From Molanna angustata (taxonomy: Eukaryota; Arthropoda; Insecta; Trichoptera; Molannidae), in assembly GCA_963576475.1 (NCBI GenBank), contig OY754978.1:3955364-4019363 (forward strand): a stretch of DNA of 64,000 nt, in the 5' to 3' direction. Of this stretch, positions 1-10,338 are shown piece after piece. Under the pieces are notes generated by a model. The model saw only the letters and a program-made list of their open reading frames with translations, did not search any database and was not told where the DNA came from. The position numbers and the translations under genes are program-made. Every line of letters begins with the position of its first letter. Position 1 is the first letter of the stretch.

Positions 1-140
1 ATATAATATGTACATGAATATACATAAATATAATATAGGTACATGAATAAACATAAAAATACTATATGTACATGAATATACATAAATATAATATAGGTAC
101 ATGAATAAACATAAATAAATTATAGGTACATGAATATAAG
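1..140. repeat. 29-bp tandem repeat (about 5 units)
   Basis: The motif GTACATGAATA recurs at 10, 39, 68, 97 and 126, which gives a constant 29-bp period. The array is AT-rich, runs off the left edge of the window and has no coding potential. It is seen directly; its total length is unknown. Confidence 0.85.
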
Positions 141-149
141 AAAAACTTA

Positions 150-490
150 ATCTCATATTTTCCTTCAAGATGTTTATGTATGATTGTGATGATGCAATAT
201 GTAACGCTATTATATTCATCATCAGGTGATGTGTTGATGGATGGGTTTGTCGGAGAAAGTGCTGTGCATTTTTCTGCACAAATTATCGCGTCAAGTCATA
301 TGACTCTTGCGTCAGCCGCCATCGCATCGTGCGGACTCTTGCGTCATCCTCTGGTACTTCTTACACGACCTTCGACAACTTAAATCTACAAAGGGACCAG
401 CACTTGAGAGCATAGGCACATAGTGAAATCAATTTATTTGTACTAGTATGTTAATTTTTGACGAATCAACAAAATTTATACATATAGACA
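150..490. other. unassigned AT-rich DNA
   Basis: Only short reading frames are present, with no splice-site context or repeat similarity that I can recognise. A slightly GC-richer stretch at about 300-370 contains no recognisable motif. Confidence 0.4.
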
Positions 491-492
491 AC

Positions 493-1041
493 GTTGCCAA
501 CGTCAATTTACCAAATTCCCCAAAAATCTACATCAAATTCCCCAAATTAGGGGAAGTACAAAGTCCCGATTCCTCACAAATTCCCCAAAAATTCTCCGCA
601 TCATCATATCCATCAAGGCCATGTAGGTTAAAATCCAGCATAGTATGAACTCGCCATTCGTCATTAGTTTTTGTATTTGCACAGAGTTTTCAAACACTGA
701 AAATCTTTTCAGCACAGGCATCAGTTATTTAACTTAGATTTGTTGAGTTTTTGAAGAATTCGCAATAGATATAATAGAAATAAAAAGGATTTCTAAAATC
801 AAATCTCTAAACAATGTCCGATGTTAATTCATTATAAAAATATTGGCACCTTTTAAAGAAATCTGTAATAACTGAACAGTGTTCATTTTCATCTTTTTCA
901 AATTAATAGACGTTTTAATACTAACCATCAAACTTTCGATGTATGAGCTATTGATAAATGGTAAAATGTTAGTTTCCCCACAAAATCCCCAATCGAGTTG
1001 AGATTCCCTGCAATTTGGGGAATTCCCCACAAATTGGCAAT
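493..1041. mobile_element. possible MITE with AATTCCCCA inverted ends
   Basis: The left part (493-605) begins GTTGCCAA and carries several AATTCCCCA motifs. The right part (about 975-1041) carries the same motif in inverted order and ends TTGGCAAT. The two sides are loosely inverted copies around about 370 bp of AT-rich DNA, which fits an old non-autonomous DNA transposon. No clear target duplication is visible and the boundaries are estimates. Confidence 0.4.
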
Positions 1042-1335
1042 GCTGCATACATACCATCACTCCATTTCCCTCACGGGGTAGGCAGAGAGAACTACACGCC
1101 ACATCATTCTATCTTGACACACATTCATCGCCTCGTCAACATTCATACATCGTCTTATGCACGTACGTCTGTTGTTCACGCTTCTTACATTTCCGTCTTT
1201 TACAATATCGTTCACATGGTCGTGCCATCCTTTTCTTGGGCGCCCCCGACCTCTTATTTCATTTCTGACAGCTTTGTATATTTTCTTCATCAGGCGTTCT
1301 TCGTTTAGTCTTCCCAGGAAAAAATTGGAAACCAA
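1042..1335 (-). pseudogene. RTE-like LINE, C-terminal fragment
   Basis: On the minus strand the frame 1335-1057 encodes the C-terminal tail of a non-LTR retrotransposon polyprotein. It contains NEERLMKKIYKA, then RGRGRPRKGWHDHVNDIV, then NNRRTCIRRCMNVDEAMNV and CQDRMMWRVVLSAYPV. The same segments occur in order at 42357-42827, so this is a copy of one family. The RT catalytic domain and everything 5' of it are missing. The 3' end on the minus strand runs into a TATG-type microsatellite, typical of these elements. The RTE assignment is from memory. The piece is dead. Confidence 0.75.
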
Positions 1336-1447
1336 ACTTTTATTATCAGTGACTCGAGTGCGATTTAGCTGAGTTTACAAAACATTTGGTTAGAGTAACC
1401 GAATGTTTAGTAGTCTCTGTAGTTTGGTTACTTTCAACGTTTTTTTT

Positions 1448-1842
1448 TTATATTGCACCGCGTTTATTTAACAAACTGCCACAGGCACTTTAAAAACATT
1501 CAAAATGTCAGGAACAAGGTGGCTACTCGAAGTAGGTAGACTCCAAAATGACTTCTTCAGGTTTCTTCTGCATATTGTATTTTCAGCTGTCATATTTTTT
1601 TGTGAATAATTAATATTTTTACTGTGATTTTACAATTGTTAAGGTTGATATGTATATTTTTTATTGTTATTTTTTTTATATAAAATGTATGTGTTATATT
1701 ATGTTGTATTATAAAATGTAATAACCTTACAGACTTTACTGATAGACGGACAGACTCTTTCTTGTGAAGCAGTAATCTTTAGTATATTTTCTTTAGAATA
1801 TTGTTGTACTAAATAAATAATAAATAAATAAAAAAAAAAACC
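1448..1842 (+). pseudogene. 5'-truncated LINE (Jockey/CR1-like) C-terminus and 3' UTR
   Basis: The plus-strand frame at about 1452-1492 reads APRLFNKLPQAL then stop. This is the conserved C-terminal box of Jockey/CR1-type reverse transcriptases; compare LAPRLYNKI near 59770 and ARLWNQLP in the LINE at 54.97-55.9 kb. It is followed by about 330 bp of AT-rich 3' UTR that ends in AAATAAATAAT/AAATAAATAAA and an A-run at about 1810-1842. Only the last codons and the UTR survive. Confidence 0.65.
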
Positions 1843-2810
1843 TAAAATTTTGTCACTGTTAACAAAAAAAATATTTAATTGAATATAAAATTGTCATAAA
1901 TATTATTGTGAATTTGAGATCGATCGTATCAAATAACTCATTCGCGGTTAAAACAAAGTAAATTGAATTACAATAACATTATTGTATTCATTACGTTTAT
2001 GTGTATTTGAAATACGAGTAGATATTGTAAATTCGTATAGAATGACACAGTAAAAATTTAAAACATTCATTACCTAGTTTCACGCGAAGTTATTTATTTA
2101 CAAAATGTTAAAAAAAAAACATATCAACGTTTCACCTTGGAACCTTCAAGTGTAGATATAGAAAGGAACTGACACGATTTTCTGGCGTACCAGATGTTCA
2201 GCAATGATAAGATATGACGCAACTTTACGTCAGATTACTTGTATTGATATTTGTGTCTTCGTATAAGTACTTATAAATCAGGAAATCGAACTAAATTTAA
2301 TATTATATGAGGGCATTTAAACCTATAAACCCTAATTTGAAATCAAATTTGTTAAACAGTGTGTTTCTAAAAATAATACCGTTAGTGTTTTCAACATTTC
2401 TCTAGTGAATGTTCGTCACACAATTTTAAAATTCAACACAAATTCCCCTAAAACATTATTATTAAAAATATCCTATTATCAGTTTTTTTTAATTACTCCA
2501 GAACTATGTGTCGTAGAGAAATAAATCTTTTATGTGCTTAAAGAGTTCATAAAATCAAAGTGAATGACCGATAGAGTTTTTTCGTTTCGAGTAAGGTTTG
2601 TTCTTGAAAATGCAAAAAATCAACAAATTTTGTCGATCCGATAATTTAAATCACGTTAAAACCCCTTAAATAGTTGCCCTTACTAACACTTAGCTTCATA
2701 GTGTATTAGACGGTTTTAATATTATCATGTTCACTAGATTTAGCGTTATATACCCTCTTAAAGTATTTGCATATAACACATAAAATTGAATTGTTGTTGT
2801 AAGTAAAGTA
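1843..2810. other. unassigned AT-rich DNA
   Basis: About 970 bp with no reading frame above noise, no obvious repeat and no recognisable RNA gene. Nothing can be supported here. Confidence 0.4.
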
Positions 2811-2811
2811 T

Positions 2812-4237
2812 ACAACATACCAAACTGGAAACCCTTAAATCCAAATTATTTTATATTTTTGTATAATATTTTGTTTTCTATACAAAACATGTGTGTATTG
2901 TCAAGATTGGATAGTGTGGAGGTCAATATTTTTTTCCTACTATGATTATATATATAAACCCCCTAATATAATTTTCCTACTATGATTATGAGTCCCCGTA
3001 GATATTGCGAATACCTAATTCCATACAAATTGTATGAAAGAATGTCGTCACTAAATTCAACTGTCACAAAAGTTGATAAAAAATGTACTTCCATAATGTA
3101 TATATTTTATAGGTACCCAAATAAAATTATATTATCTAGCTGGCGGGAGTTTTTCGATATTAAAACAAAACGGAAATATGGGCAGTTAAACACAAAAAAT
3201 GTCATAATGAAATGTTTATCTTGATATAAAAAGTTTGAGAAATCCTGGAACTTTTTCATAAAAACGAATTAGAGATATTGTATTTGTCTATGGTTTTTGA
3301 GATATATGGAAAAAGGAAAAAAATCAACTATTTATTACTCCTGACTGGAACAAAATTTCTGTAGGTCTATAAATTTCTGTATTTTATGATATTTTGGGCT
3401 CTGTGCATAACGCGGATCAAAAGACACACATACACCCTGACACACATAGGTACACACTAAATCAGTCTTTCTCAAAGTGGGCGATAACGCCCCCTTGTGG
3501 GCGTTGGAGACCTAGAGGGGGGCGTTCAGGGGCCCAGAAAAAATGGGGTGCGTTGGCGTGATGTAGGGAGGCGATAGTTGATTTGTAATTTCACTTACTT
3601 GATTTTTTAAATTTCACTAAAATTAAAACCTACCTACTCCTCAATATCGAATAATTAGTAATATCTAATAATATCTACCCTGTATGATACTGATGTTTTT
3701 GAGTAAAATCGAACCTGATATCAACAAACTTGTTCAAAATCATCAAATCAACCATCTCATTAGATTAGTTTTAAGACTAAAATTGATAACCTATCTATAT
3801 TGTTTCTTTTAATTTGATTAAAATATTATATTCTTAATATTATAAAGTTGCGTTTTAATTGCTCTCACTGGTAAAAATTTCTACTTTAGAATGTAAGTTT
3901 AAACACCATATTATAACTAAATTAATACACTATAACTAAATTAATAAAAGTAATGAAATTGTGATTTTTAAGTTTTAGGAGTGAATAAAAAATTGGGGGC
4001 GCTGAAAAATAATTGATTTCCATAGGGGGCGGTAGAAGAAATGAGTTTGATAATCTCTGCACTAAATGTTCTACTTCGAATTCTGCGGAGCCTCTAAGTT
4101 GGTATTTTCTGACTTCAACGTTGAAAAACCATGCAAAACTACTAGTGCACACATTTCTCTCACACGGGACTATGATTGATACTGTCGATTCATGAAGAGA
4201 AATAGATTCTCTTGAACGAATAATTGAAAGTTGGATA
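2812..4237 (-). mobile_element. HINE-type (Helitron-like) element H4, interrupted by a hAT
   Basis: The copy is reversed relative to the one at 6888-7923. It shares the block ending CATACAAATTGTATGAA followed by GTCGTCACTAAATTCAA (3024-3062), the 'TTTTTGAGATATATGGAAAAA' region near 3297 and the HINE 5' end at about 4209-4237, where the complement of TCCAAC is visible in a diverged form. The 3' terminus (CTAG plus hairpin) is missing at the left. A 597-bp hAT element splits it at 3463-4059. Confidence 0.65.
3463..4059. mobile_element. non-autonomous hAT-type element with 8-bp target duplication
   Basis: The element is bounded by a perfect 8-bp direct repeat CACTAAAT (3455-3462 and 4060-4067), the size made by hAT transposases. 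Its ends read CAGTCTTTCTCAAAGTGG on the left and, reverse-complemented, CAGAGATTATCAAACTCA on the right. These are imperfect hAT-style terminal repeats of the CAG...TCTCAAA type. Sub-terminal GGGGGCG blocks (near 3515 and 3995-4030) also fit known hAT MITEs. It has no transposase frame. The insertion interrupts a HINE copy at a site whose uninterrupted form can be read at 14405-14411, so the duplication can be checked internally. Confidence 0.85.
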
Positions 4238-4264
4238 ACATATTTTTTTCATACGTACATAATG

Positions 4265-4350
4265 TAGGTATTCTTCTTCTTCTTCAGCCAGTTTTCATCC
4301 ATTTTTGGACATAGGCCTCCCCTTTGATCCTCCACAACTCCCTGTCATGT
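4265..4350 (-). pseudogene. RTE-like LINE 3' scrap
   Basis: The plus strand contains 'TTTTTGGACATAGGCCTCCC', a phrase I know from the reverse complement of lepidopteran RTE 3' regions. It is only a short non-coding remnant; identification is by memory. Confidence 0.4.
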
Positions 4351-4477
4351 AGGTATTAGTACTGATTAATCATTGCTTGCATACCAGCTCCTTGCACGTG
4401 TATCTGTTAAATGCATGCATGTATAGATGACAGAAGGAGTACGATTCGATTTTGCAAAAATCTATATTATATATGAT

Positions 4478-4720
4478 ATGGATGACTGAGATGGGCTGGT
4501 CACATTATCAGGATGGACGAATGGATAACCCTGTGAAAGGGCTCACCATTTCCAGACCACAAGGACAAAGAAAACCAGTAAGACCCAAACAACGATGGAT
4601 GGACTCGAAAACTTGATCAGATACTGGAAAACAATGGCTCCAGAAAGGCAGGAATGGAAGAGACTGCTAGATTCAGCAAAGACCCAACAAGAGCTTCCAA
4701 TCTTATGATGAATGTGCAAT
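4478..4720 (+). pseudogene. RTE/endonuclease-RT LINE C-terminal fragment
   Basis: Across frames, the plus strand gives the usual order of a LINE C-terminal tail: GWSHYQDGRMD (the degraded form of WAGHI.RM.), a glycine/arginine-rich RPQGQRKPVRPKQRWMD block, and further on a degraded W-rich tail. The frame is broken between these blocks. This is a different family from the RGRPRKGWHDHV copies. Confidence 0.5.
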
Positions 4721-4849
4721 TTGGGTGGTGGGAGTCGTAAACCAAAAGGATCTCCGCTTGCATCTACTCGCATGCCACGAAGCAGTTTGCACGAAAATTT
4801 ACTTGCAAATGTTTCTTCAGTGTGCCAGTTACGGGCACACGCCATTTTT

Positions 4850-5265
4850 TAGGTTATAAGTTGATGGTATGTGTATCCCCGGCTATATACGAGTAAAAGA
4901 TTCCCTGTCAACAATCTTCCTTAAAGCGTGAACCTAATTTTTTTAGCCATATTGCGAGAAGGGTCTACGATGACGTCTAGAATGTCGTACCTCGAGGAAA
5001 TTGATGCCTTTGAGATGTCATAAATTAGCAGAGAATCTTGTAAATGACATGGATTACTATTATGACAACCATTGTAACAATGTAAAGTCCGCTACAAGAT
5101 CTTCAAGTAACGAAGTCCTTCGAACTGCCTACGACCGTCCTACATGGTGGCAGACTATTCGCCGACAGATTGAGTGTAGCCGGCATGTCATGAGGCCAAG
5201 GATGAAGATAGTTTACTCTTTGTTGACATACACTTTGTTGTTGTGGTGTATATGATCATTTAATA
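4850..5265 (+). other. possible LINE C-terminal scrap in unassigned DNA
   Basis: A plus-strand frame (about 5085-5190) reads TAYDRPTWWQTIRRQIECS, resembling the 'A.DR..WR..V' tail of endonuclease-RT LINEs. Nothing else is recognisable in this 400-bp stretch, so the call is weak. Confidence 0.3.
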
Positions 5266-5350
5266 GATCATATCGTCACGCTACCTTCCTTACTGGTAGG
5301 CAGAGAGAATCGAACGTCACATATTTCAATATTGGCAAGCATCCATCGCC
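5266..5350 (-). pseudogene. RTE-like LINE 3' terminal scrap
   Basis: The plus strand reads CGTCACGCTACCTTCC, then GGTAGGCAGAGAGAATCGAACG, which parallels the extreme 3' end of the RTE copy at 42357-42430. No coding capacity remains. Confidence 0.5.
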
Positions 5351-6190
5351 TGTGGCCTTTCCATATCTTAACTTCGTTTTTTTTTTGCTAAGAACCTACC
5401 TTTGTTATAGAGTATGGCGGTAGGTAGGTATGTTTTTTATTTATCTATTTGTACACAATATATACAAATATAATGCACGCTGGCGGGCTTGTTGTCATTA
5501 GTCAATTTCTTTCAACCAATCAGATTACAAAGTATGACAAAATATATATGTACATCAACAAAATAATGAAAGTGAAAAAACGTAAAATTGACATTACACT
5601 AAGGTTAGGATTAAAAAACAAAACATTTCGTAGCAAAAAAAGGATTGGGAAATCAGGCGTTTAGGGTTAAAAATTCTTTCTATAGCTTTTTATTGAAAGT
5701 ACAAAGTGAGTTAAGAGGCTATAAAAAGTAAGCTATATAGTATATTTTGAAAATAATTTCCCTCAAAAGATACGTATTTGAAATAAAGAACAGTTTATAT
5801 TTACATCTTTATTCTATTGCATGATTTTGAAATATCAATTTATTTAATACTTTTTTTGCATGATTAGTTTTAGTAAAACCCTTTTCTATTTTTTGATTGT
5901 ATGTAACTAAAAAACAAGGCTCATGAAGTAGATGTACCTATACCTGAATCGAAAGAGAATATGAAAATCTACCGGCTCTTTTATTATTATTATTATATAT
6001 TAATTACTATTCTTGATATTTAAAAAAAACCTCTAAATTTTACACGTTCGTCACGAAAAAATGTTGTATATCACATATTAGATTATATACAATATTAATT
6101 CGTGTTTCTTACAGTATAAGGTAATTTAGCGTGCATTTTAATGTGTACATCCGTATACCCAGCCTATACAAGGGCCTTAAACGACGAAAT
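5351..6190. other. unassigned AT-rich DNA
   Basis: About 840 bp with no supported gene. The phrase GCTAAGAACCTACCTTTG at about 5388 recurs in near-identical form at about 26920, so part of it belongs to an unnamed dispersed repeat. Confidence 0.4.
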
Positions 6191-6194
6191 TCAT

Positions 6195-6305
6195 GAATGT
6201 TTATAGATAGAGTTTCTTACATGTCTTGGAGTACGTTCATATGGTAGAGACCCATCCTTTTCTTGGATGACCCCAGCATCTCGTACCATTTACAAGTTGA
6301 CTCAT
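6195..6305 (-). pseudogene. RTE-like LINE fragment
   Basis: The plus strand contains GTACGTTCATATGGTAGAGACCC... and CCATCCTTTTCTTGGATGAC, the reverse complement of the codons for the degraded 'GRPRKGW' region seen intact at about 42525-42545. Short and broken. Confidence 0.45.
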
Positions 6306-6887
6306 TTAAACCTCAGTTTGAAACTTCTGATTATGTTAGCCTCGTTCGTGATCCCTTTCCAATATTCGTAGTACCTACTTAACTATTTGTGTCAGATATG
6401 TAAGTAGTAGGTATAATATCTACCACCATCAGCACAATATCAGTACTGAACTAGAAGTGAACGCTGTCATTAACCAAGTAGCCAGCTACCTTCGACATAT
6501 AACTTAATTCAATTAAATTCAATCGACTTAACTGTAACCGCGAGAGTTTCCATTTAAAACTGTTCTCCATTATAGTCATAAGAGCCAGATAGACCAGAGA
6601 GAATCGAGATACAGGTATAATTAAAAGGTTTCAGAATACAAACCTTCAATATTTACATGCAAAATGATACCTTAAATTTGCATTCAGCGTTCTATCGTAC
6701 TAATCTCGATGGTATATTGTGTACTGGGTAAAAAAATAAACTCCTTTCCTTTTTAAATAAAATGTTATAATTTTCATGTTTAAATTATTTCATCTTTTGT
6801 TCAGGCGGTCGAAAAAATATGAATACAAAACAACTGAACTCAACAAAAAACATTGCTGTATTTTATATTTTAGAACATAGGACTTAA
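6306..6887. other. unassigned AT-rich DNA
   Basis: No supported gene or RNA and no strong internal repeat. Confidence 0.4.
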
Positions 6888-7084
6888 TCCAACTGTCGAT
6901 TTGTTCAGGAGAACTTTGTTCTCTTAACATATCGACAATGTTTCAAGCCAGGATACGCGAGAATTGTATGCAGAAGTCTACTTTTTTCACGGCTTTTCCA
7001 ACTTTGAAGTCAAAAAACACCAACTTAGAGGCTTCGCAGCATATATGTTCCATACACGGATTTACTCAGAATTCGGAGTAGAAC

Positions 7085-7160
7085 ATTTCGTGTGTCTGTG
7101 TGTGTGTCTGTGTGTGTGTGTGTGTGTGTCTGTGTGTGTGTATGTCTGTGTGTGTGTGTC
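7085..7160. repeat. (GT)n microsatellite inside HINE H1
   Basis: An imperfect GT/TCTGTG array. It sits at the same place in copies H2 (about 10912-10942) and H5 (about 46232-46270), so it is part of the element design rather than a later expansion. Confidence 0.9.
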
Positions 7161-7700
7161 CGTCCCCCCCTTATAACTTTTGATCCGCTCAATTTACAGA
7201 GCCTAAAATTTCAGAATATATAAACAGTTACAGGCCTACAAAACTTTTATACTCGGAATTTTGAATTTTTGTTTCAGTCAGGGGTTATCAACTTTTGAAT
7301 TTTTATTTTATTTTTCCCTATATCTCAGAAACCATAAAAGCTAGAACGCTGAAAATTGATATAAACATAGACAAATACAAAATCTCAAATCAGTTTTTTC
7401 AAAAAAATTCCAGGGTTTCTCAAACATTTTTTATTAAGAAAAGTATTTTTTTTATGATAAATTTATGAGTTTAACTGCCTATATTTCCAAAACTTTTACA
7501 ATTATCGAAAAAAGCCGAAACACCCCAACTACATAATTTTATTTTCTATAAAAAATATTTAAATTGTAGTAGAAGATCTAAATTTTAGATTTTTTTAAAA
7601 ATTGAATTTAGTGACGACATAGCTTCATACATTTTATATGGCAGTCGCCTATACACAATATGTAAGAAGACTTAATAGTTTGATACTTCATCTCCAAATA

Positions 7701-7784
7701 TACATACATACCATCATGCTATTTTCATATTCTGGGTAGGAAAAAAGGATCTTCCTCCATACTATCCTATCTTGACATACATAC
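7701..7784 (-). repeat. RTE 3'-end segment carried inside the HINE family
   Basis: This block aligns base for base over most of its length with the RTE LINE 3' end at 42344-42424. Both have CATACATACCATCA at one side, GGGTAGG in the middle and CTATCTTGACATACAT at the other. The same block occurs in H3, H5, H8 and H9, so it was already in the family ancestor. Capture of LINE sequence by a Helitron-like element is the simplest reading. Confidence 0.6.
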
Positions 7785-7923
7785 CTACATATGTTGTATA
7801 GAAAACAAAATATCTGAAAATATTCAATAATTTCTATTTATGGGTTTTTAGTTTGGTACATATTCTTCAACTATACATACTATCGCTATCGACAGTTGGA
7901 TCTCATGTGTTACATGCAACTAG

Positions 7924-8214
7924 TATTAACATTATTCAGATCATACTTACTTACTTAGGTACCTACTTAAATTTTAGAATAACCACTCTACATTCAACAA
8001 GAATTTGCACTTGTTATTTTATAATAAGTTATTGATTTTGGATCTGATTGTGTTGAATAAAAGCAGTTTAAATAAATCTGTAAACACAAATATGTTTCAA
8101 ACTTTAGTGTTTTTATGAGTAAATATACAAAATTCATCCAACAAATAACCTTTCTTTTAAAATAGATATATGTTTATGCTCAAAACAAATCAAGGTTTTA
8201 TCATCTAAGTGATG
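7924..8214. other. unassigned AT-rich DNA
   Basis: Nothing recognisable. Confidence 0.4.
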
Positions 8215-9720
8215 AACAATGGAAAGTTATCATTATATACCTACCATAGAAATAATTTCGTCTCATAGATTTTTATTGTATATTATAATAAAAATCTGTG
8301 TGTCGTTTGTGCCGCATTCAAAATGGCGTTCAAAACAAATAATTTATGTAACATCAAGTCATAGATTTTCATATGTTATACTAGATGTCGCAGTTAGCAA
8401 ATTTTGTATGAATTGAAGTGAGGATTTTTTCCGCGGGGTGACAAGGTGGGCAGATCACATCGTTTTTCTATAGAGAAATACCACTAATATAAATTGTTTT
8501 TGGATTTATTTGTCGAAAAAAAAAGGCTTTTCATTAAGATTTAGAGAACAGTTATATAGAGAAAGTGTTGAATTTTATAAAAAATTGCAATATGTTGCCA
8601 ACCAAGACGTCAAACGCGCGATATACCATATATAACTCACTCTTTGCACGGAGTACTTCATCTAGTATATTATATGAAAATCTATGTATCAAGTATATTC
8701 CACAGTTCAAATTTCGAATGTCATCGCTAAAGTCAATTTATCAGCTTCATGATTAAAAATAGCATCACATATTTATGGTTGGTAGAGTACCTACCTATCA
8801 GTGAGTAGAGTAATTCTTATTATTTCTTATTTTTAAAGCTCGTTGTACTTACCTATGCATCGTATTCCATACAAAAAATGTCATCTATCTATGTTGTACG
8901 AAAAATGGCGAAAATGGCGTGCATAACAAATATTTTTTTGTTTGAAAATAGTTTATTTTTCCGTTCGAATTTCGAATGTCATCTCTTAGTAAGAGTCAAA
9001 TCCGCAATAGTAATGGTATTGTGATCGTAATTGTAATTGTGAGCGGAATAATTATTTTTATTTCTTATTTTAGTCATTACAAATCGTAGAACACCCATGT
9101 ATTGTATTCCATAGAAACAATGTCATCTATCTATGGCCCGGTATTACAGTCGGCCCTCAACTCATTGAGTTTGTTAAACTCAAGATTAATGTTAAGGGGA
9201 GATTGAATCCATTTCCGTATTACAGTGCAATATGACATGTCAGTTACTAAAAAACTGAAACTGAACTACACGCGTTGCCTAGCAAAAATGACAGTTGACT
9301 CACCGTTAAGTACTCAATCCGCCAGAAACGTTGAGTTAAATATTTGTCGTTTTAGTGACGTATTTGAGGGAATATTAGGCCTAAACGGACACTGTAATAC
9401 GCTATATTTTTCTAAAACTTGAGTTTAGCTATTAAACTAAGACTGTTATACCGGCCCAATGTTTTCTATGTTGTATTCAAAATGGCGTGCATAACAGGAA
9501 ATTTATTTTTGAAATATCGCGTTTGTTCCATCATCGATCAAATTTCGAATGTCATCGCTAAGTAAGAGTGTTGCCATAGTGCAATCTTTATGGGTAATAG
9601 CATCACATAATGGTACCTATCTGTGAGTAGAATATTTCTACGTATTTCTTAACGAGTATTGTTATTACCTACTCACTACAGAGCGTGGTAGGTACTTACC
9701 TACGTAGGGCATACTAACTA
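8215..9720. repeat. degenerate direct-repeat block, three units
   Basis: The phrase TTTCGAATGTCATC recurs at about 8713, 8970 and 9542. 'AATAGCATCACAT' followed by 'GTGAGTAGA' recurs downstream of the first and third. AATGTCATCTATCTATG and AAAATGGCGTGCATAAC also repeat. The units are roughly 250-280 bp once the MITE at 9135-9457 is removed. No protein is encoded. Confidence 0.6.
9135..9457. mobile_element. 323-bp MITE with 17-bp terminal inverted repeats
   Basis: The left end is GGCCCGGTATTACAGTC. The right end, reverse-complemented, is GGGCCGGTATAACAGTC, two mismatches in 17. A second nested inverted pair (CCGTATTACAGTG near 9213, CACTGTAATACG near 9390) repeats the inner part of the terminus. 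It interrupts one unit of the surrounding direct-repeat block. A short duplication cannot be fixed with certainty. No transposase; the superfamily is undetermined. Confidence 0.75.
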
Positions 9721-10068
9721 AATTAATTCAATGATAAAATATTATGGGTTTTAGGTACAGGTAGCACTTCGAATATCGTGCTATTATAGAAGCTACAAAA
9801 AAGGAAATTACTCGCTAGATCTTGTCACAATCTGAAGGTACGAAATTATAAAGTAAAATTTGTGTTATTTATCTGATTTTTTAATAAACATTTTTGTTAA
9901 AATAAAATAAACGCGATAATAATATATTAGATATACAAATAAAATTATGACGACATAAATTATATATAATTTTTTGTTCTTTTAATTTAGTTCTGACGAT
10001 GCTCGGTGTTGAGCGATACCGGTGAATGGTAGTTGCGTTTGCGAACTATATTAAAAAGAACGAAAAAT
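9721..10068. other. unassigned AT-rich DNA
   Basis: No supported feature. Confidence 0.4.
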
Positions 10069-10338
10069 GATATAGTTACTAAAATAAATTAAACACTTGT
10101 TTTTCTTTCTACATTTATTTTTACTCTCCAGAACGACCGTTTCGCCTGGTGAAGGCCTTTTCAACTGGTTGAAACTGGTAGACCAGTTGAAAAGGCCTTC
10201 ACCAGGCGAAACGGTCGTTCTGGAGAGTAAAAATAAATGTAGAAAGAAAAACAAGTGTTTAATTTATTTTAAAAATGGAATTCTACATAGTAAACGCTGT
10301 CAGTGTAAACAAAATTAAAAGTGCAGATATAGTTACTA
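10069..10338. mobile_element. hairpin-plus-tail insertion with 13-bp direct repeats
   Basis: A 13-bp direct repeat GATATAGTTACTA (10069-10081 and 10326-10338) bounds a 244-bp insert. The insert is a near-perfect palindrome (about 10082-10269, arms about 85 bp, short central spacer near 10168-10182) followed by a 56-bp tail that starts with AAATGGAATTC. Both strands of the palindrome read open by symmetry, which explains two twin 67- and 73-codon frames. The transcript would fold into one long duplex. Superfamily unknown; a 13-bp duplication is long for a DNA transposon. Confidence 0.85.

Larger units (their letters stand above)
6888..7923 (+). mobile_element. HINE-type (Helitron-like) element H1, most complete copy
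   Basis: The element starts TCCAACTGTCGAT after an A. It has a short 5' inverted structure (ATATCGACA near 6929), a GT microsatellite at about 7085-7160 and then about 600 bp of AT-rich filler. It ends with the inverse 13-mer ATCGACAGTTGGA (7888-7900), a hairpin CATGTGTTACATG (7904-7916), CAA and CTAG, followed by T. TC start, CTAG end with a hairpin about 4 nt upstream, insertion before T and no target duplication are Helitron features. Paired sub-terminal repeats plus an internal microsatellite fit the HINE/Helentron type. It has no Rep/helicase frame, so it is non-autonomous. About ten related pieces lie in this window. Confidence 0.8.

Noticed and set aside
10051..10318. Twin 67- and 73-codon frames on both strands
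   Set aside because: They mirror each other because the DNA is a palindrome; not independent genes.
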